A DNA stretch of 64,000 bases, from the NCBI GenBank assembly GCA_937995825.1, contig CALKJO010000008.1:62001-126000 (forward strand), given 5' to 3'. The DNA comes from an uncultured Anaerolineae bacterium. GTDB lineage: Bacteria; Chloroflexota; Anaerolineae; Aggregatilineales; Phototrophicaceae. Below, in pieces: positions 19,144 through 29,248 of this stretch; the stretch's first letter is position 1; every line of letters starts with the position of its first letter. A model generated the notes under the pieces. That model made no database searches and had not been told where the DNA came from. It worked only from the letters and a program-made list of their open reading frames with translations. A program made the position numbers and the translations under genes.

Positions 19144-19470
19144 ATGTCGAGGATGAACAGCGTGGTCTCCACTGGCGTAATCGACGTGTTGGATAACGAC
19201 GAAGCGCGCGCTGTCGCTCAATTTTTTCAGGTGCTTGCTGACCCAACGCGAGTCCGCTTAATTAAGGCACTGTGCGACGGGGAATGGTGTGTGACCGATC
19301 TGACGCAGGCGCTGGAGATGGATCAGCCCGCCATCTCGCATCAGCTCAAATATCTGCGCGAACTTGGCTTGGTGCGCTGCACCAAATCCGGTCGCCATGT
19401 CTACTACCGGCTGGCGAGCGCTTCACTGCGCGACATTCTGATCAGCGGGATCGCGCGCCTGGAGCGCTAA
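19144..19470 (+). CDS. ArsR/SmtB family transcriptional regulator
   Basis: FFQVLADPTRVRLIKALCDGEWCVTDLTQALEMDQPAISHQLKYLRELGLVRCTKSGRHVYYRLA. Confidence 0.9.
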   Translation: MSRMNSVVSTGVIDVLDNDEARAVAQFFQVLADPTRVRLIKALCDGEWCVTDLTQALEMDQPAISHQLKYLRELGLVRCTKSGRHVYYRLASASLRDILISGIARLER

Positions 19471-21017
19471 TCGTGGCGTGACCCGCTGCGGCGCATCAGC
19501 GTCAGGCGCGGACGGGTGATCGCGCTGCTGCTGACGCGGGTGTTCGGCTCCTCTTGCGCGTCAGCCTCCACAATCGGCAGATACACGCTGAACAGACTGC
19601 CCACTCCCAGCGCGCTTTCGACCTCAATACGCCCGCCGTGCGCTTCCGCGATCCAGCGCGCAATCGATAAGCCTAGCCCAACGCCCTCGTTGGCATCGTG
19701 CCGCGCCCGCGACGAGTCCGCCTGATAAAAGCGATCAAAAATTCGGGGCAGATCGGCAGGCGCGATACCGATGCCCGTATCCTGAACATCGATCACCGCA
19801 TACGCGCCATCATCCCTGCGGCGCTGGTGCAGTTCAAGCGTGATGCGCCCGCCATCCGGCGTGAATTTGATCGCGTTGCCAACCAAGTTGAGCAAAAGCT
19901 GCTTGATCCGATCTGGATCGGCGTGAATTGCCACCTCATCGACTTCGCCGAGCTTGATCTTCAGATCGCGGTCTTTAGCGAGCGCGAGCGCGTCCCGATG
20001 CGCTTCCATCAACAGCTCATCGAGATTGAAATCAACGCGCTCCAAAGTCAGCCCGCCGTAATCGGCGCGCGCCAGCAGCAGCAGATCGCTGACCAAGCGC
20101 GCCATCCGCGCCGTCTCGCTCTCGATGGCTTCCATCGAGTCGGCGTCCATGCCATAGCGCTTAATTAAATCGAGATGCCCGCGAATCGCGGTCAGCGGCG
20201 TCCGCAGCTCGTGCGACATGTCCGCCACAAACCGCTGCTGCACGCTGAAGAGATGTTCCAGACGGGCGAGCATCTGGTTCAGCACGGCTGTCAAGCTGCC
20301 CAGCTCATCCATCGGACCCGACCATTCGAGCCGCTTTTTCAGATCGTCGGCGCTGACCACCTTTCGGGCGGACTCGGTGATGGTGGCAATCGGCTTGAGC
20401 GCGCGCTCCGCCAACCCCAATCCCAGCGCAACCGATCCCAACAGCGCAAACAATGTGCTGAGCAGCAGCACCGCCAGCAGTCCACGGCTCGCTTGATTGA
20501 CAGTGTCAATCGGCGTGGCGGTCTGGATGATGATGCGGCGCACCCCCCAGATTTCGTAAGGACGAGTCAGCACGCGCCATTCGCCGCCCACGTGGATATG
20601 GGAGTAGATATCCAAAGAAGGGCGGTCGTGGCTGATCCAAAGGCGTTCCTGCTCAAGCGCGGCGCTGTCGAGCGGGTTCGTGTATCCTTGCAGGTTGGCG
20701 CTCGCTCCCGCCAGCCGCAGCCCAGGCGGACTGCCTTCCTCCAGCGGCACGATCTCCCACACCTGCACGACCACGCCGGAGGCGCGGAAGATGTCGAGTT
20801 CAGGCAGGCGGATGAACACGCGGCTGGGGCTGCCAAATTCGGGGACAAGCACCGCCCGGCTGTTGCGCAGCACTTCAGACGCCGTTTCATGCAGCGTCGA
20901 GTCGATGCTGCTGATCAGCGTATAGCGCATAACGCCGTACAGCGCTGCGCCAAAAAACAGGATGATGACAATCAGCAGTCCCGAATACCAGAGGACGAGC
21001 TTGGTACGGATCGTCAT
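19467..21017 (-). CDS. Sensor histidine kinase (HAMP + HisKA + HATPase)
   Basis: VADMSHELRTPLTAIRGHLDLIKRYG, NLVGNAIKFTPDGG, DTGIGIAPADLPRIFDRFYQ, GLGLSIARWIAEAHGG. Confidence 0.93.
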   Translation of the reverse strand: MTIRTKLVLWYSGLLIVIILFFGAALYGVMRYTLISSIDSTLHETASEVLRNSRAVLVPEFGSPSRVFIRLPELDIFRASGVVVQVWEIVPLEEGSPPGLRLAGASANLQGYTNPLDSAALEQERLWISHDRPSLDIYSHIHVGGEWRVLTRPYEIWGVRRIIIQTATPIDTVNQASRGLLAVLLLSTLFALLGSVALGLGLAERALKPIATITESARKVVSADDLKKRLEWSGPMDELGSLTAVLNQMLARLEHLFSVQQRFVADMSHELRTPLTAIRGHLDLIKRYGMDADSMEAIESETARMARLVSDLLLLARADYGGLTLERVDFNLDELLMEAHRDALALAKDRDLKIKLGEVDEVAIHADPDRIKQLLLNLVGNAIKFTPDGGRITLELHQRRRDDGAYAVIDVQDTGIGIAPADLPRIFDRFYQADSSRARHDANEGVGLGLSIARWIAEAHGGRIEVESALGVGSLFSVYLPIVEADAQEEPNTRVSSSAITRPRLTLMRRSGSRHD

Positions 21018-21151
21018 GACTTCTTCTCAGTGTGCTCGTCAATGCGCTCGCGCTCACAATCGCCAGATTGGGCTAATTGGGGTTGACCATTTCGCTTCTC
21101 CCTGCCAGCTCAGGCGACACTCAAGGGCAACCTCACCAATAGAGAGACTTG

Positions 21152-21835
21152 CTATTCTTCCTCGCGCAGCACATAACCGACGCCGCGCACTGTGTGAACT
21201 AAACGCGGTTCATTGTTCTGCTCGGTTTTCTGACGCAGATAGCGGACGTAAACCTCGATGATGTTGCTCTCTCCGCCGAAGTCATAGCCCCAGACGCGAT
21301 CAAAGATCACATCACGAGTCAACACTTGGCGCGGATTGCGCATGAACAGCTCCAGCAGTTCATACTCCTTCGCTGTCAAGTCGATGGCGCGCTCGCCGCG
21401 ATAGGCGCGGTGTGTCCCCGTGTCGAGCGACAGATCGCCGAAGCGCAGAATCTCGGGGCGAGAAGTCGCGACGCTGCGGCGGAACAAGGCGCGCACGCGC
21501 GCCGTCAGCTCATCGACTGAAAACGGCTTGACCATGTAATCATCCGCGCCCGAATCCAGCCCAGTCACGCGATCTTTAGTGTCATCCTTCGCTGTCAGCA
21601 TCAGAATCGGCACATCGCTGGCGGCGCGCAGCCGCTTACAGACTTCAAGACCGTCCAGTCCTGGCAGCATCCAGTCCAGAATGACCAGATCGGGCGGTGT
21701 GTCGCGCGCTGCGCTCAACCCCGTCGCGCCATCACGCGCCACCGTCACGCGATAGCCCTCATAGATCAATGCCCGCTCGATGAACTGCGCAATCCGTGCC
21801 TCATCTTCTATGATTAAAATGCGTTCTCCTGCCAT
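21152..21835 (-). CDS. OmpR/PhoB-family response regulator
   Basis: [39 protein letters not shown]-terminal winged helix [45 protein letters not shown]. Confidence 0.93.
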   Translation of the reverse strand: MAGERILIIEDEARIAQFIERALIYEGYRVTVARDGATGLSAARDTPPDLVILDWMLPGLDGLEVCKRLRAASDVPILMLTAKDDTKDRVTGLDSGADDYMVKPFSVDELTARVRALFRRSVATSRPEILRFGDLSLDTGTHRAYRGERAIDLTAKEYELLELFMRNPRQVLTRDVIFDRVWGYDFGGESNIIEVYVRYLRQKTEQNNEPRLVHTVRGVGYVLREEE

Positions 21836-21912
21836 TGCCTCACCGCTTTGTGCGAAAGATATCATAATTGCGTAATTTTAGTGTAATGAGATGAGAGCAT
21901 GGTGAACGCCTC

Positions 21913-24213
21913 TCAGCGCACCCAGCGGAACGACCAGACGACTGGCGGCTGTGACAGCCTCGTCCGCGACCCAGAATCCAGCGACTCCAAAATCAGCGCA
22001 CCGCGCCGGATGCCGTCTACCTCGTCCAGCGAGACATATCCCGCTAAATACGCGCCGTCCGGCGAAAAGCGCGGCGCGAGCAGCGGATCGAGCTGGGTGA
22101 CCTCCGCCTGCTGACCGAGCAGCAAGTCAACCACACGCAGACGCGGCTCATCCGGAGTCGCCAGCGCGGCGCGAATCTGTCCGGCGGCGATCTCAGCGGC
22201 GGCGCGCACGATGACGCCCGGCTCCAGCGGGAAGGTTTGAAGTGGGGCGATCCCCGGCGCGGTCGCGCTGTAGATATACAGCCCTTCACCGCTCGAACTG
22301 TTCCCATCACGAATGACCAGATAGCGCCCGCCGGACAGCCAGCGCGCTGTCAAGGCGCTTGTGTCATCTGCAACAGGCGGCGGCGCTTCGATGATCGTCC
22401 GCGCTGCCAGATCGACAATCGCATTGATCACGCCGCCGTTGCTGAGATAGACATCCACCAGCAGATAATTCCCGTCAGTTGAGAACTGCGGACGCCGGTA
22501 AACGCGCCCACTGCCGTTCGGGACGAGCCGTTCGCTTGTGCCGCTGATGCTGACCAACCAGACGCCGCCGCGCACTGGATTCTCATCGGCATAAGCGATC
22601 AGCGTCCCATCCGGACTGAAATCCGGCGTGATCGGCACCATCGTCTCGATCTCGGTGAGCAGCAGCGGCTGCGAGACTTCAAACCGCTGAAGCCACAGCC
22701 CACCTTGGCTGACATAGACGACGCGGCGCCCGCCGAAAGCGACAGCGAACTCAGTTATATCAGCGGGTGCATTAGTGAAGCGCGCTGCTGGCTGACCGGT
22801 GCGCGGCAGCCACCAGACCTGCGCGACGCCGCGCGCATCGGGAGCCAGAAAAAAGCCATCGGCGCCCGTCGCCAGACCTGCAACCGGAGCCAGCGGCATT
22901 GTCGGCAGCGGGGTGATGTCAGCGGTTGGCGTCAGCAGCGAAAACGGATTAACGGGCGTGACATCCGCAAATAGATCGGTCGGCGGCGCAATCGGCAGCG
23001 GAGCCGCATTAGTGGGCAAATTTGGGATAAACGTTGGGGATATTGGGATATAAGTTGGGATATCTGGGGATAAAACGCCAACAGCGGTCAGCGCAGGGGT
23101 TGGGGGCTGGGTCGGCGGCTCGGTCGGCGCGGGCATGGCGGTCTCCGTAGGGGTGGGCTGTGGGCGTTCGGCGGGGAGCTGAGGCGGCGCGTTTGCCGGC
23201 GGGCGGTTCAGCGGTGACCAGGCATATGCCACCGCGTCGGCATAGGGCAGGGTGAGAATTTCGCCGGAGATCGGCTCCAGCAGCGCCAGCGCGCCGCCCT
23301 GGAACGCCAGCAGCAGTTCCGCGCCAGGAATCCAGCGCAGACCCGCCAGCGCAACCTGCACATCACTCATGGTTTCGACGACCGGCGATGCGCGCTGCAA
23401 ACGCAGCAGCCGTCCGAAGCCGGGCGGAGTCGCTGCATCATTTTTGGCGCGCCCGAAGAACACCAGCGCGTCATCGACATTCAGCGCCGGCAGCGCGTAG
23501 ACCACCGTGTCGTCGAGCAGCACGTCCTGCGCATTGGCGGCATCCAGCCGCATCTGCCGCAGCCCGCCCGCCAGCGGCGCGAATACCAGGGCTGTATCGC
23601 TCACCCAGGCGATCCCGCTTGCGCCGGTGACAACGCTGGTCAGCGCCAGCGCCGTCCCTTCGCGGCGGTAGACCCACCAGATACCGCCCTCCACCTCGCC
23701 GATCAGGTATGTGCCGCCTGGCGACCAAGCGAAATTGACAAAAACCCCCTCGCGCAGATCGGTGAACACGGGCAAGCCGCCGGGCGTGGTGGTGAGCGCG
23801 GGATCGAAATAGACCCGCCCGCCGATCAGCGTAGTGTAAGCGATGGCGTCACCTTGTGGAGAGAAAGCGATGGTCTCGCCGCGTCCGCGAAACGCGGGCA
23901 GCCCAGCGGTGCTTCCCTCCACTGTCCGCACCGCACCGCTGGCGAGATCGCGAACGAACAGGCCGTTGACGGTGCGATATGCCAGCCGTTCACCGAGGGC
24001 ATCGATGCCCAGATCGATGATAAAATCATCCGATGTCTCCGGCGGGGGGGTGATCGGGGTGATCGTCAGCGCAGATGTATCCAATTGGGATACTTGTCCG
24101 GCGTTGTTCAGCACATACAGCGCGGATGGCAGCGCCGGCGCGGAGTCCTGCGCGCGCCCGATGCTCATCCCCAGAATCAGCGCCGCGATCAGCGCGCCCG
24201 CCCACCGTCTCAT
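21913..24213 (-). CDS. Secreted beta-propeller (TolB/WD40-like) protein with Pro/Thr-rich linker
   Basis: 766 aa; signal peptide; repeats FSPDGTLIAYADEN, FSTDGNYLLVDV, FSPDGAYLAGYV; central PTPTETAMPAPTEPPTQPP linker. Confidence 0.7.
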   Translation of the reverse strand: MRRWAGALIAALILGMSIGRAQDSAPALPSALYVLNNAGQVSQLDTSALTITPITPPPETSDDFIIDLGIDALGERLAYRTVNGLFVRDLASGAVRTVEGSTAGLPAFRGRGETIAFSPQGDAIAYTTLIGGRVYFDPALTTTPGGLPVFTDLREGVFVNFAWSPGGTYLIGEVEGGIWWVYRREGTALALTSVVTGASGIAWVSDTALVFAPLAGGLRQMRLDAANAQDVLLDDTVVYALPALNVDDALVFFGRAKNDAATPPGFGRLLRLQRASPVVETMSDVQVALAGLRWIPGAELLLAFQGGALALLEPISGEILTLPYADAVAYAWSPLNRPPANAPPQLPAERPQPTPTETAMPAPTEPPTQPPTPALTAVGVLSPDIPTYIPISPTFIPNLPTNAAPLPIAPPTDLFADVTPVNPFSLLTPTADITPLPTMPLAPVAGLATGADGFFLAPDARGVAQVWWLPRTGQPAARFTNAPADITEFAVAFGGRRVVYVSQGGLWLQRFEVSQPLLLTEIETMVPITPDFSPDGTLIAYADENPVRGGVWLVSISGTSERLVPNGSGRVYRRPQFSTDGNYLLVDVYLSNGGVINAIVDLAARTIIEAPPPVADDTSALTARWLSGGRYLVIRDGNSSSGEGLYIYSATAPGIAPLQTFPLEPGVIVRAAAEIAAGQIRAALATPDEPRLRVVDLLLGQQAEVTQLDPLLAPRFSPDGAYLAGYVSLDEVDGIRRGALILESLDSGSRTRLSQPPVVWSFRWVR

Positions 24214-24224
24214 CCCAGTCCGCC

Positions 24225-25037
24225 TTATTCCAGCCGGAGTCGCTGCGACTGCACCTCATCGAGCGCATGAATGGTGTCCTGCAGGCTGGCGATCTCGTCC
24301 TTAATCTCAAGCTGTAGTCGCTGCGCCCGCGCGCTGTCCACTTCTTTCGTGCCGAGCTGCGACATCTGCGCGTAGATCGTTGCGACGGACGAGAGGGTGT
24401 TGTCGAGTTGAATCTGCGCCCGTTTGACACTGTTGCCAGTGGCGTTGAGCGTCTCCAACTGGCGTTCGAGCAGCGCGATCTGGCTTTGCAGATCGGCTTT
24501 CAACTGCTCATCGGTCTCATTTTTCAGCCGAATCCGGGCTTTCTCGATCTGCTGGGGGACGTTGCGGCGGTCGCGCTCGACCAGTTCGTTGCTCTCAAAC
24601 GAGTCGATATGCAGCGCCAGCTCGTACATATGCCCGATCCAGTTGTTGATATCGTTAACGGTCTGTTCGAGCTGAGCGCGCATCGCCCCCTGGTGGCGCG
24701 TCGCCAGGGTGAGCATGTTGCGCTGGTATTCAAGCGCTCTCTCCAAACAGCGGCGGCTGTTGCTGCTGGCGATTTTGGTCAGGTCGAAGCGGCTGGCGAA
24801 TTCACGCGCCACCACCTCAGTGGACACCTTTGGGTCGCTGAGCGTCGACGCCACCAGCGCGCTCTCAGCGATCAAACCACCAACCAGCCAGAACCAATCC
24901 TGCCACCAGGGAAACGGCTCTTTCACAAACAGGAACAGCACTGCCGTGACGCTGATCGTCAGTGCGCTTTGCCAGCGCGCCAGCGCCCTGCCGATCAGCA
25001 CAGCTAAAGCTCGCCTGCGAATGTGAGCTTGTGCCAT
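24225..25037 (-). CDS. Membrane coiled-coil protein adjacent to pspA
   Basis: N-terminal TM pair, long C-terminal coiled coil (LQSQIALLERQLETLNATGNSVKRAQIQLDNTLSSVA). Confidence 0.6.
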   Translation of the reverse strand: MAQAHIRRRALAVLIGRALARWQSALTISVTAVLFLFVKEPFPWWQDWFWLVGGLIAESALVASTLSDPKVSTEVVAREFASRFDLTKIASSNSRRCLERALEYQRNMLTLATRHQGAMRAQLEQTVNDINNWIGHMYELALHIDSFESNELVERDRRNVPQQIEKARIRLKNETDEQLKADLQSQIALLERQLETLNATGNSVKRAQIQLDNTLSSVATIYAQMSQLGTKEVDSARAQRLQLEIKDEIASLQDTIHALDEVQSQRLRLE

Positions 25038-25043
25038 CGCGCG

Positions 25044-25748
25044 TTAGCTCTCCGCGCCAGACTCGCCGCCTGAGGCTCGCAGCAGACGACGCCGGCGCTC
25101 TTCTAACTGACGTTCGATCTCGCCGCCGCGCACCACGTCATCGATCTGCTCGGCGAGATTGCCAGCGGCGATCTCCAAGCGCGCATCTTCCTCATCCAGC
25201 CGCGCACGCACCTGATCCGCCAAGCTGCTGATCTCAGCATCGCCCACCGATGCCAGCGCGTCCAGGCTCTTGACAGTCTTGGTGGCGACCTCCTTCGCCT
25301 TCGCCAGCTCCATCAGCGAGATCAGCTTGGAGCGCTCCTGCCGGATGGTCGTCAGGCGCGCTTCAAGCTTCAGCCGCGTCGACAGCATCTGCTGATACTG
25401 CCTATCCTGCTGCTGCCACTGCTCGTAATAGTCCTGAGAGAGCTGCTGTTTGGAATTCAGCTCCGCCTGCGCCGCCGCTGCGAGGTCATTCTTGCCACGC
25501 AGCACCAGCGTATCGATGTCTTTGTCAAGCTTCTCCGCCGCCGCTGCAAACTCCTCATACTTGCGCTTCAGCGTCCGCACCGTGCCGCCGAGAGTCGCCG
25601 CTGACTCTTCCAGAGCATCCAGATTCTTCTCCGCCTGCCGGATATACTCGTCCATGACTGCGACGGAATTCTGCTGCAGCGCCCTGTCCACCAGCGCATG
25701 TAGGTTTGCGCTGAGCAACGTGTTGATCTTGTCAAGAAAGGATGCCAT
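25044..25748 (-). CDS. PspA/IM30 family protein
   Basis: LDKINTLLSANLHALVDRALQ...MDEYIRQAEKNLDALEESAATLGGTVRTLKRKYEE; coiled-coil throughout. Confidence 0.85.
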   Translation of the reverse strand: MASFLDKINTLLSANLHALVDRALQQNSVAVMDEYIRQAEKNLDALEESAATLGGTVRTLKRKYEEFAAAAEKLDKDIDTLVLRGKNDLAAAAQAELNSKQQLSQDYYEQWQQQDRQYQQMLSTRLKLEARLTTIRQERSKLISLMELAKAKEVATKTVKSLDALASVGDAEISSLADQVRARLDEEDARLEIAAGNLAEQIDDVVRGGEIERQLEERRRRLLRASGGESGAES

Positions 25749-25833
25749 GAGCTGTTCTCCCCGTGTAGTTCAAAAAGATGTCCCCAGTATAGCCCAAAAT
25801 GATGAAATCGGGCGGCGTGTTCGACAGACCGAA

Positions 25834-26985
25834 CTATTCCGGCTTGAGCGGGAGGAACAGACTGAATGTGCTGCCCGCGCCCAGCGCGCTCTGGACAGCA
25901 ACCTCGCCGCCGTGAAGTTCAGCCACTGCCTTGACAATTGCCAGACCTGTCCCAGCCCCTTGATCCTCGAAGGTATCGCGGTCGATCTGGTAAAAGCTCT
26001 CCCAGATTCGACGCTGCTCCACGGCGTCGATCCCGCGCCCGTAATCCCGCACCCAGATTTCAACGCCAGGCTCACCCTTCTGTGGCAGCACAGCGGTGCG
26101 CGCGCCAATGACGATCGACTTGTCCACCGGGCTGAACTTGATCGCGTTGTCGAGCAGGTGGATGATGGCGGAGCGAAGATAATGCAGATCGCCAAGAAAT
26201 GCCGGCAGCGCGCCTTTAACGTCCATCGTCACCGTATGCTTGACTGCCGAGGTGAACACTTCTTCTGCCGCTTCCCGGATCAGTTCTGGCAGGTCTTCGA
26301 TGAATGTCCGGCGCATCTCGTAATTGCGGCGCGCATCACCGGTCTCCATCTCGACAAGCTGGATAAAATTCTCGATCAGCCGCCGCAGCCGCACCGCCCC
26401 GGTATTGACCCCTTTGAGAAAGGTCAGCGTTTCTTCGTCGCTCAGCGTATACGCTTCGGCGTTGCTGAGCATGTCCGCATAGGCGACGACATAGGTCAGC
26501 GGTGTTCGAAATTCGTGATTCAGAATGGTTAGGATGCGCTGCTTGAGATCGACCAAGGCGCTTCTGGAAGCGCTGCTGATCGCCTTGATCCGGCTCAGGC
26601 GCGCCTCGACCGCGATCAGCAGATCGGGTGGATCGAACGGCTTGATCAGATAATCATCAGCGCCGAGCTGCTTGCTGAGCTGCACATCGGTTTTCTCGCT
26701 GCGCGCCGTCAGAAAAATGAATGGGATGGTGATCCAATCAGGATTCTTGCGGACTTCAGTCAGCAGCTCGCTTCCGGACATCACCGGCATCATGATATCG
26801 GACACGATCAAATCCGGCAGTGGATGTCCACGGCGAAGCTGTTCTAGTGCTTGCGCGCCATTCTCAGCCGTGATGACGTCATAGCCTTCAAGTTCGAGGA
26901 CGGTGCGGATGCCTTCGAGCAGATTGACCTCATCTTCAACCACCAGGAGGCGACCTTTGCTCGCCGCGTGATTGGTGTTGGACAT
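25834..26985 (-). CDS. Response regulator-histidine kinase hybrid (REC-HisKA-HATPase)
   Basis: N-terminal REC (LLVVEDEVNLLEGI, DLIVSDIMMPVMSG, FLTARSEK) then ILTILNHEFRTPLTYVVAYADM and GTGLAIVKAVAELHGG. Confidence 0.92.
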   Translation of the reverse strand: MSNTNHAASKGRLLVVEDEVNLLEGIRTVLELEGYDVITAENGAQALEQLRRGHPLPDLIVSDIMMPVMSGSELLTEVRKNPDWITIPFIFLTARSEKTDVQLSKQLGADDYLIKPFDPPDLLIAVEARLSRIKAISSASRSALVDLKQRILTILNHEFRTPLTYVVAYADMLSNAEAYTLSDEETLTFLKGVNTGAVRLRRLIENFIQLVEMETGDARRNYEMRRTFIEDLPELIREAAEEVFTSAVKHTVTMDVKGALPAFLGDLHYLRSAIIHLLDNAIKFSPVDKSIVIGARTAVLPQKGEPGVEIWVRDYGRGIDAVEQRRIWESFYQIDRDTFEDQGAGTGLAIVKAVAELHGGEVAVQSALGAGSTFSLFLPLKPE

Positions 26986-27099
26986 AGATATATACTCAGC
27001 CTATCTCGGATCGTTCCGTTTGTATTATAGGTCAAATAATTACGGACGTGAGAAAAATCTATACAATCTCTGATAACTCGCTCGATTAGAGGAGGTCTC

Positions 27100-28245
27100 A
27101 TGCTTCAGCCCATCCGCACTGACTCGTCCAACCCGTTCGCACAGCGCACCATGAAGGTTCGCGTTCCGGCGATTCTGCGGGAAGTGAGCGCGCTCAACCC
27201 GGATTACCTATCCAGTGTGCATGACTCAATCGAGGCGCTGGCGCGCCAGCTTGAAGACAATGCCCTCATCCCCATGTGCGACCCCGCGCCGCCCAGCGCG
27301 GATGACTGGGCGGACGCCTATGCGCGGCGCGCCGGCGAAACCTGGGGCGGCACGGACTGGTTTTTCGCCGAGACCTTCATCTACCGCCATCTCATGGATG
27401 CGGTTCACTGGTGGACGACCCATCGCGACCCGTTCGCGCCTAAAAAGCGCGAGGAAGCGGCGAGTCCTGCACTCTGGAAGACGCTGGAGCAGGCGCTCAG
27501 CCTTGCTCCCGAACCAATCGAAGCCAAGCTGCTTGATCTGCTCGCCTTCGATCTGTGGGGCAACCGAGTCGATCTCAGCTACATGATCGGGACGACCTTC
27601 ACCCAGACCGCCGATGACTGGGCAGTCGACGAACGTGAAGCGGCGGTGTCTCATCTGCTGGCTCAGGATGGAACAGGTTCCGTTCACATCATCGTGGATA
27701 ACTACGGGACTGAACTGGCGACCGACCTGGCGCTGATCGATGGGCTGCTCGATGGGGTGGTTGAGCGCGTGGTGATGCACGTCAAGGCACATCCGACCTA
27801 TGTCAGCGACGCGACGCAGGCGGATGTAGTCGATTTCATTGCCCGGCTCAGCGAAGACCGCCGCCCGATCTTCAGCGCGCTGGCGGATCGGCTCAACGCG
27901 GCGCGCATCGATGGTCGGCTGAGCATTCAGCCGGATTTCTTCTGGAACAGCAGCCGCTTTCTATTCGAAATGCCCGCCTCGATCCGGCAAACGCTGGGCA
28001 GCGCCGCCTTAATCATCGTCAAGGGCGACGCCAACTACCGCCGCATCACCGGCGACATCCGCTATCCGACAACCACGCCCTTTGCCCAAGTGCTGTCTTA
28101 CGCGCCCGCGCCGCTGATCGCGCTGCGCACTTTCAAGAGCGATGTGATCATCGGCTTACAGCCTGGGCAGGAAGAACACTACCAGCAGATCGACCCGGAC
28201 TGGCGCATCAACGGGCGGCGCGGCGTGGTTCAGTTCAAACCGTGA
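27100..28245 (+). CDS. ARMT1-like / DUF89 damage-control phosphatase family protein
   Basis: HIIVDNYGTELATDLALIDGLL, FFWNSSRFLFEMP, LIIVKGDANYRRITGD; strong AGGAGG RBS at 27091. Confidence 0.85.
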   Translation: MLQPIRTDSSNPFAQRTMKVRVPAILREVSALNPDYLSSVHDSIEALARQLEDNALIPMCDPAPPSADDWADAYARRAGETWGGTDWFFAETFIYRHLMDAVHWWTTHRDPFAPKKREEAASPALWKTLEQALSLAPEPIEAKLLDLLAFDLWGNRVDLSYMIGTTFTQTADDWAVDEREAAVSHLLAQDGTGSVHIIVDNYGTELATDLALIDGLLDGVVERVVMHVKAHPTYVSDATQADVVDFIARLSEDRRPIFSALADRLNAARIDGRLSIQPDFFWNSSRFLFEMPASIRQTLGSAALIIVKGDANYRRITGDIRYPTTTPFAQVLSYAPAPLIALRTFKSDVIIGLQPGQEEHYQQIDPDWRINGRRGVVQFKP

Positions 28246-28990
28246 TGTCCCAGGCGGCAATATCCGCCAGCAGACGGTGCGCGGTCATGTCCAGGTGGAT
28301 CGGCGTCAGGCTGGCATAACCGTGATGCACTGCCCACAAATCCGTGCCTTCTTCATCGACCACGCCGCTGGGTTCGGGTCCGACGATCCGGCAGTAGGTC
28401 TCGCTGCGTTCTAGTTCATCCTGATAAATGCGGACGCCCTGACGAGTCAGCCGGATGCCCTTGACGCGCTCGACCGACGGGATGTTGACATTCAGAATCG
28501 TCAGCGGCGGCAGCTTTTTCACCAGCACCATGCGGACGATCTCAGCGGCAACCCGGGCTGACTCGGCGTAGTCGGCAGTAGCGTTAGCGTCGCGCTTATC
28601 CAGCGAAAATGCCACCGCCGGGACGCCGCTGATGGCGGCTTCCAGCGCCGCCGTCACTGTGCCGCTGTAAGTCACATCCTGCCCCAGATTCGCCCCGCGA
28701 TTAATGCCGGAGACGACCAGATCGGGCGCCCAGTCGATCAGTCCCAGCGCCGCCAGCGCGATGCAGTCAGCGGGCGAGCCGCTGATCGCGGTTGCGGACT
28801 GCCCATCGGCGGTCTGCGCCTTGAAATAGGGGAGTTCCTGAAAGAGCGTCTTTTTATGTCCGCTGGCGCTCTGGTTAGTCGCCGGCGCGATGATCTCGAC
28901 GCGCCCCAGCGCGCGCATTGCCGCCGCCAGCGCGGCGATGCCTGGCGCTTGCACGCCGTCATCATTGGTCACCACAATATAAGGGGCCAT
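28235..28990 (-). CDS. surE: 5'/3'-nucleotidase SurE
   Basis: MAPYIVVTNDDGVQAPGIAALA, ATNQSASGHKKT, SGINRGANLGQDVTYSGTVTAALEA. Confidence 0.95.
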   Translation of the reverse strand: MAPYIVVTNDDGVQAPGIAALAAAMRALGRVEIIAPATNQSASGHKKTLFQELPYFKAQTADGQSATAISGSPADCIALAALGLIDWAPDLVVSGINRGANLGQDVTYSGTVTAALEAAISGVPAVAFSLDKRDANATADYAESARVAAEIVRMVLVKKLPPLTILNVNIPSVERVKGIRLTRQGVRIYQDELERSETYCRIVGPEPSGVVDEEGTDLWAVHHGYASLTPIHLDMTAHRLLADIAAWDITV

Positions 28991-29248
28991 CATCTCTCCC
29001 AAAAATGGCGGGCGCGATCCCGCCGTTCCCTCGGCGATTTTACACAAAAGCTTACCATCCTTGACATTCAGATTATAATGACTCCGTTAAAATGGGTGAG
29101 AGTCAACCGTCGAACGTCGATCAGTCTGCGACATGCAGCGAATTTCACAGACGGCTGCAGGCGGACAGCGCATGAGCGATCATGCAGCGGGCAGCGCTGC
29201 CACCTGGCGCGCTCCCCAACGGCAGTTTGCGAACGAAAGGAGAGCGAA

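Noticed and set aside
20175-21086. 303-aa plus-strand ORF
   Set aside because: Antisense to a well-supported histidine kinase; Arg/His/Gln-rich composition typical of shadow ORFs in GC-rich DNA.
23030-23075. Possible CRISPR-like or iteron repeats (ttgggatat)
   Set aside because: Repeats are degenerate, contiguous with no spacers, and in frame within a coding linker.
25450-26532. 360-aa plus-strand ORF spanning pspA and the hybrid kinase
   Set aside because: Overlaps two well-supported genes antisense; no domain.
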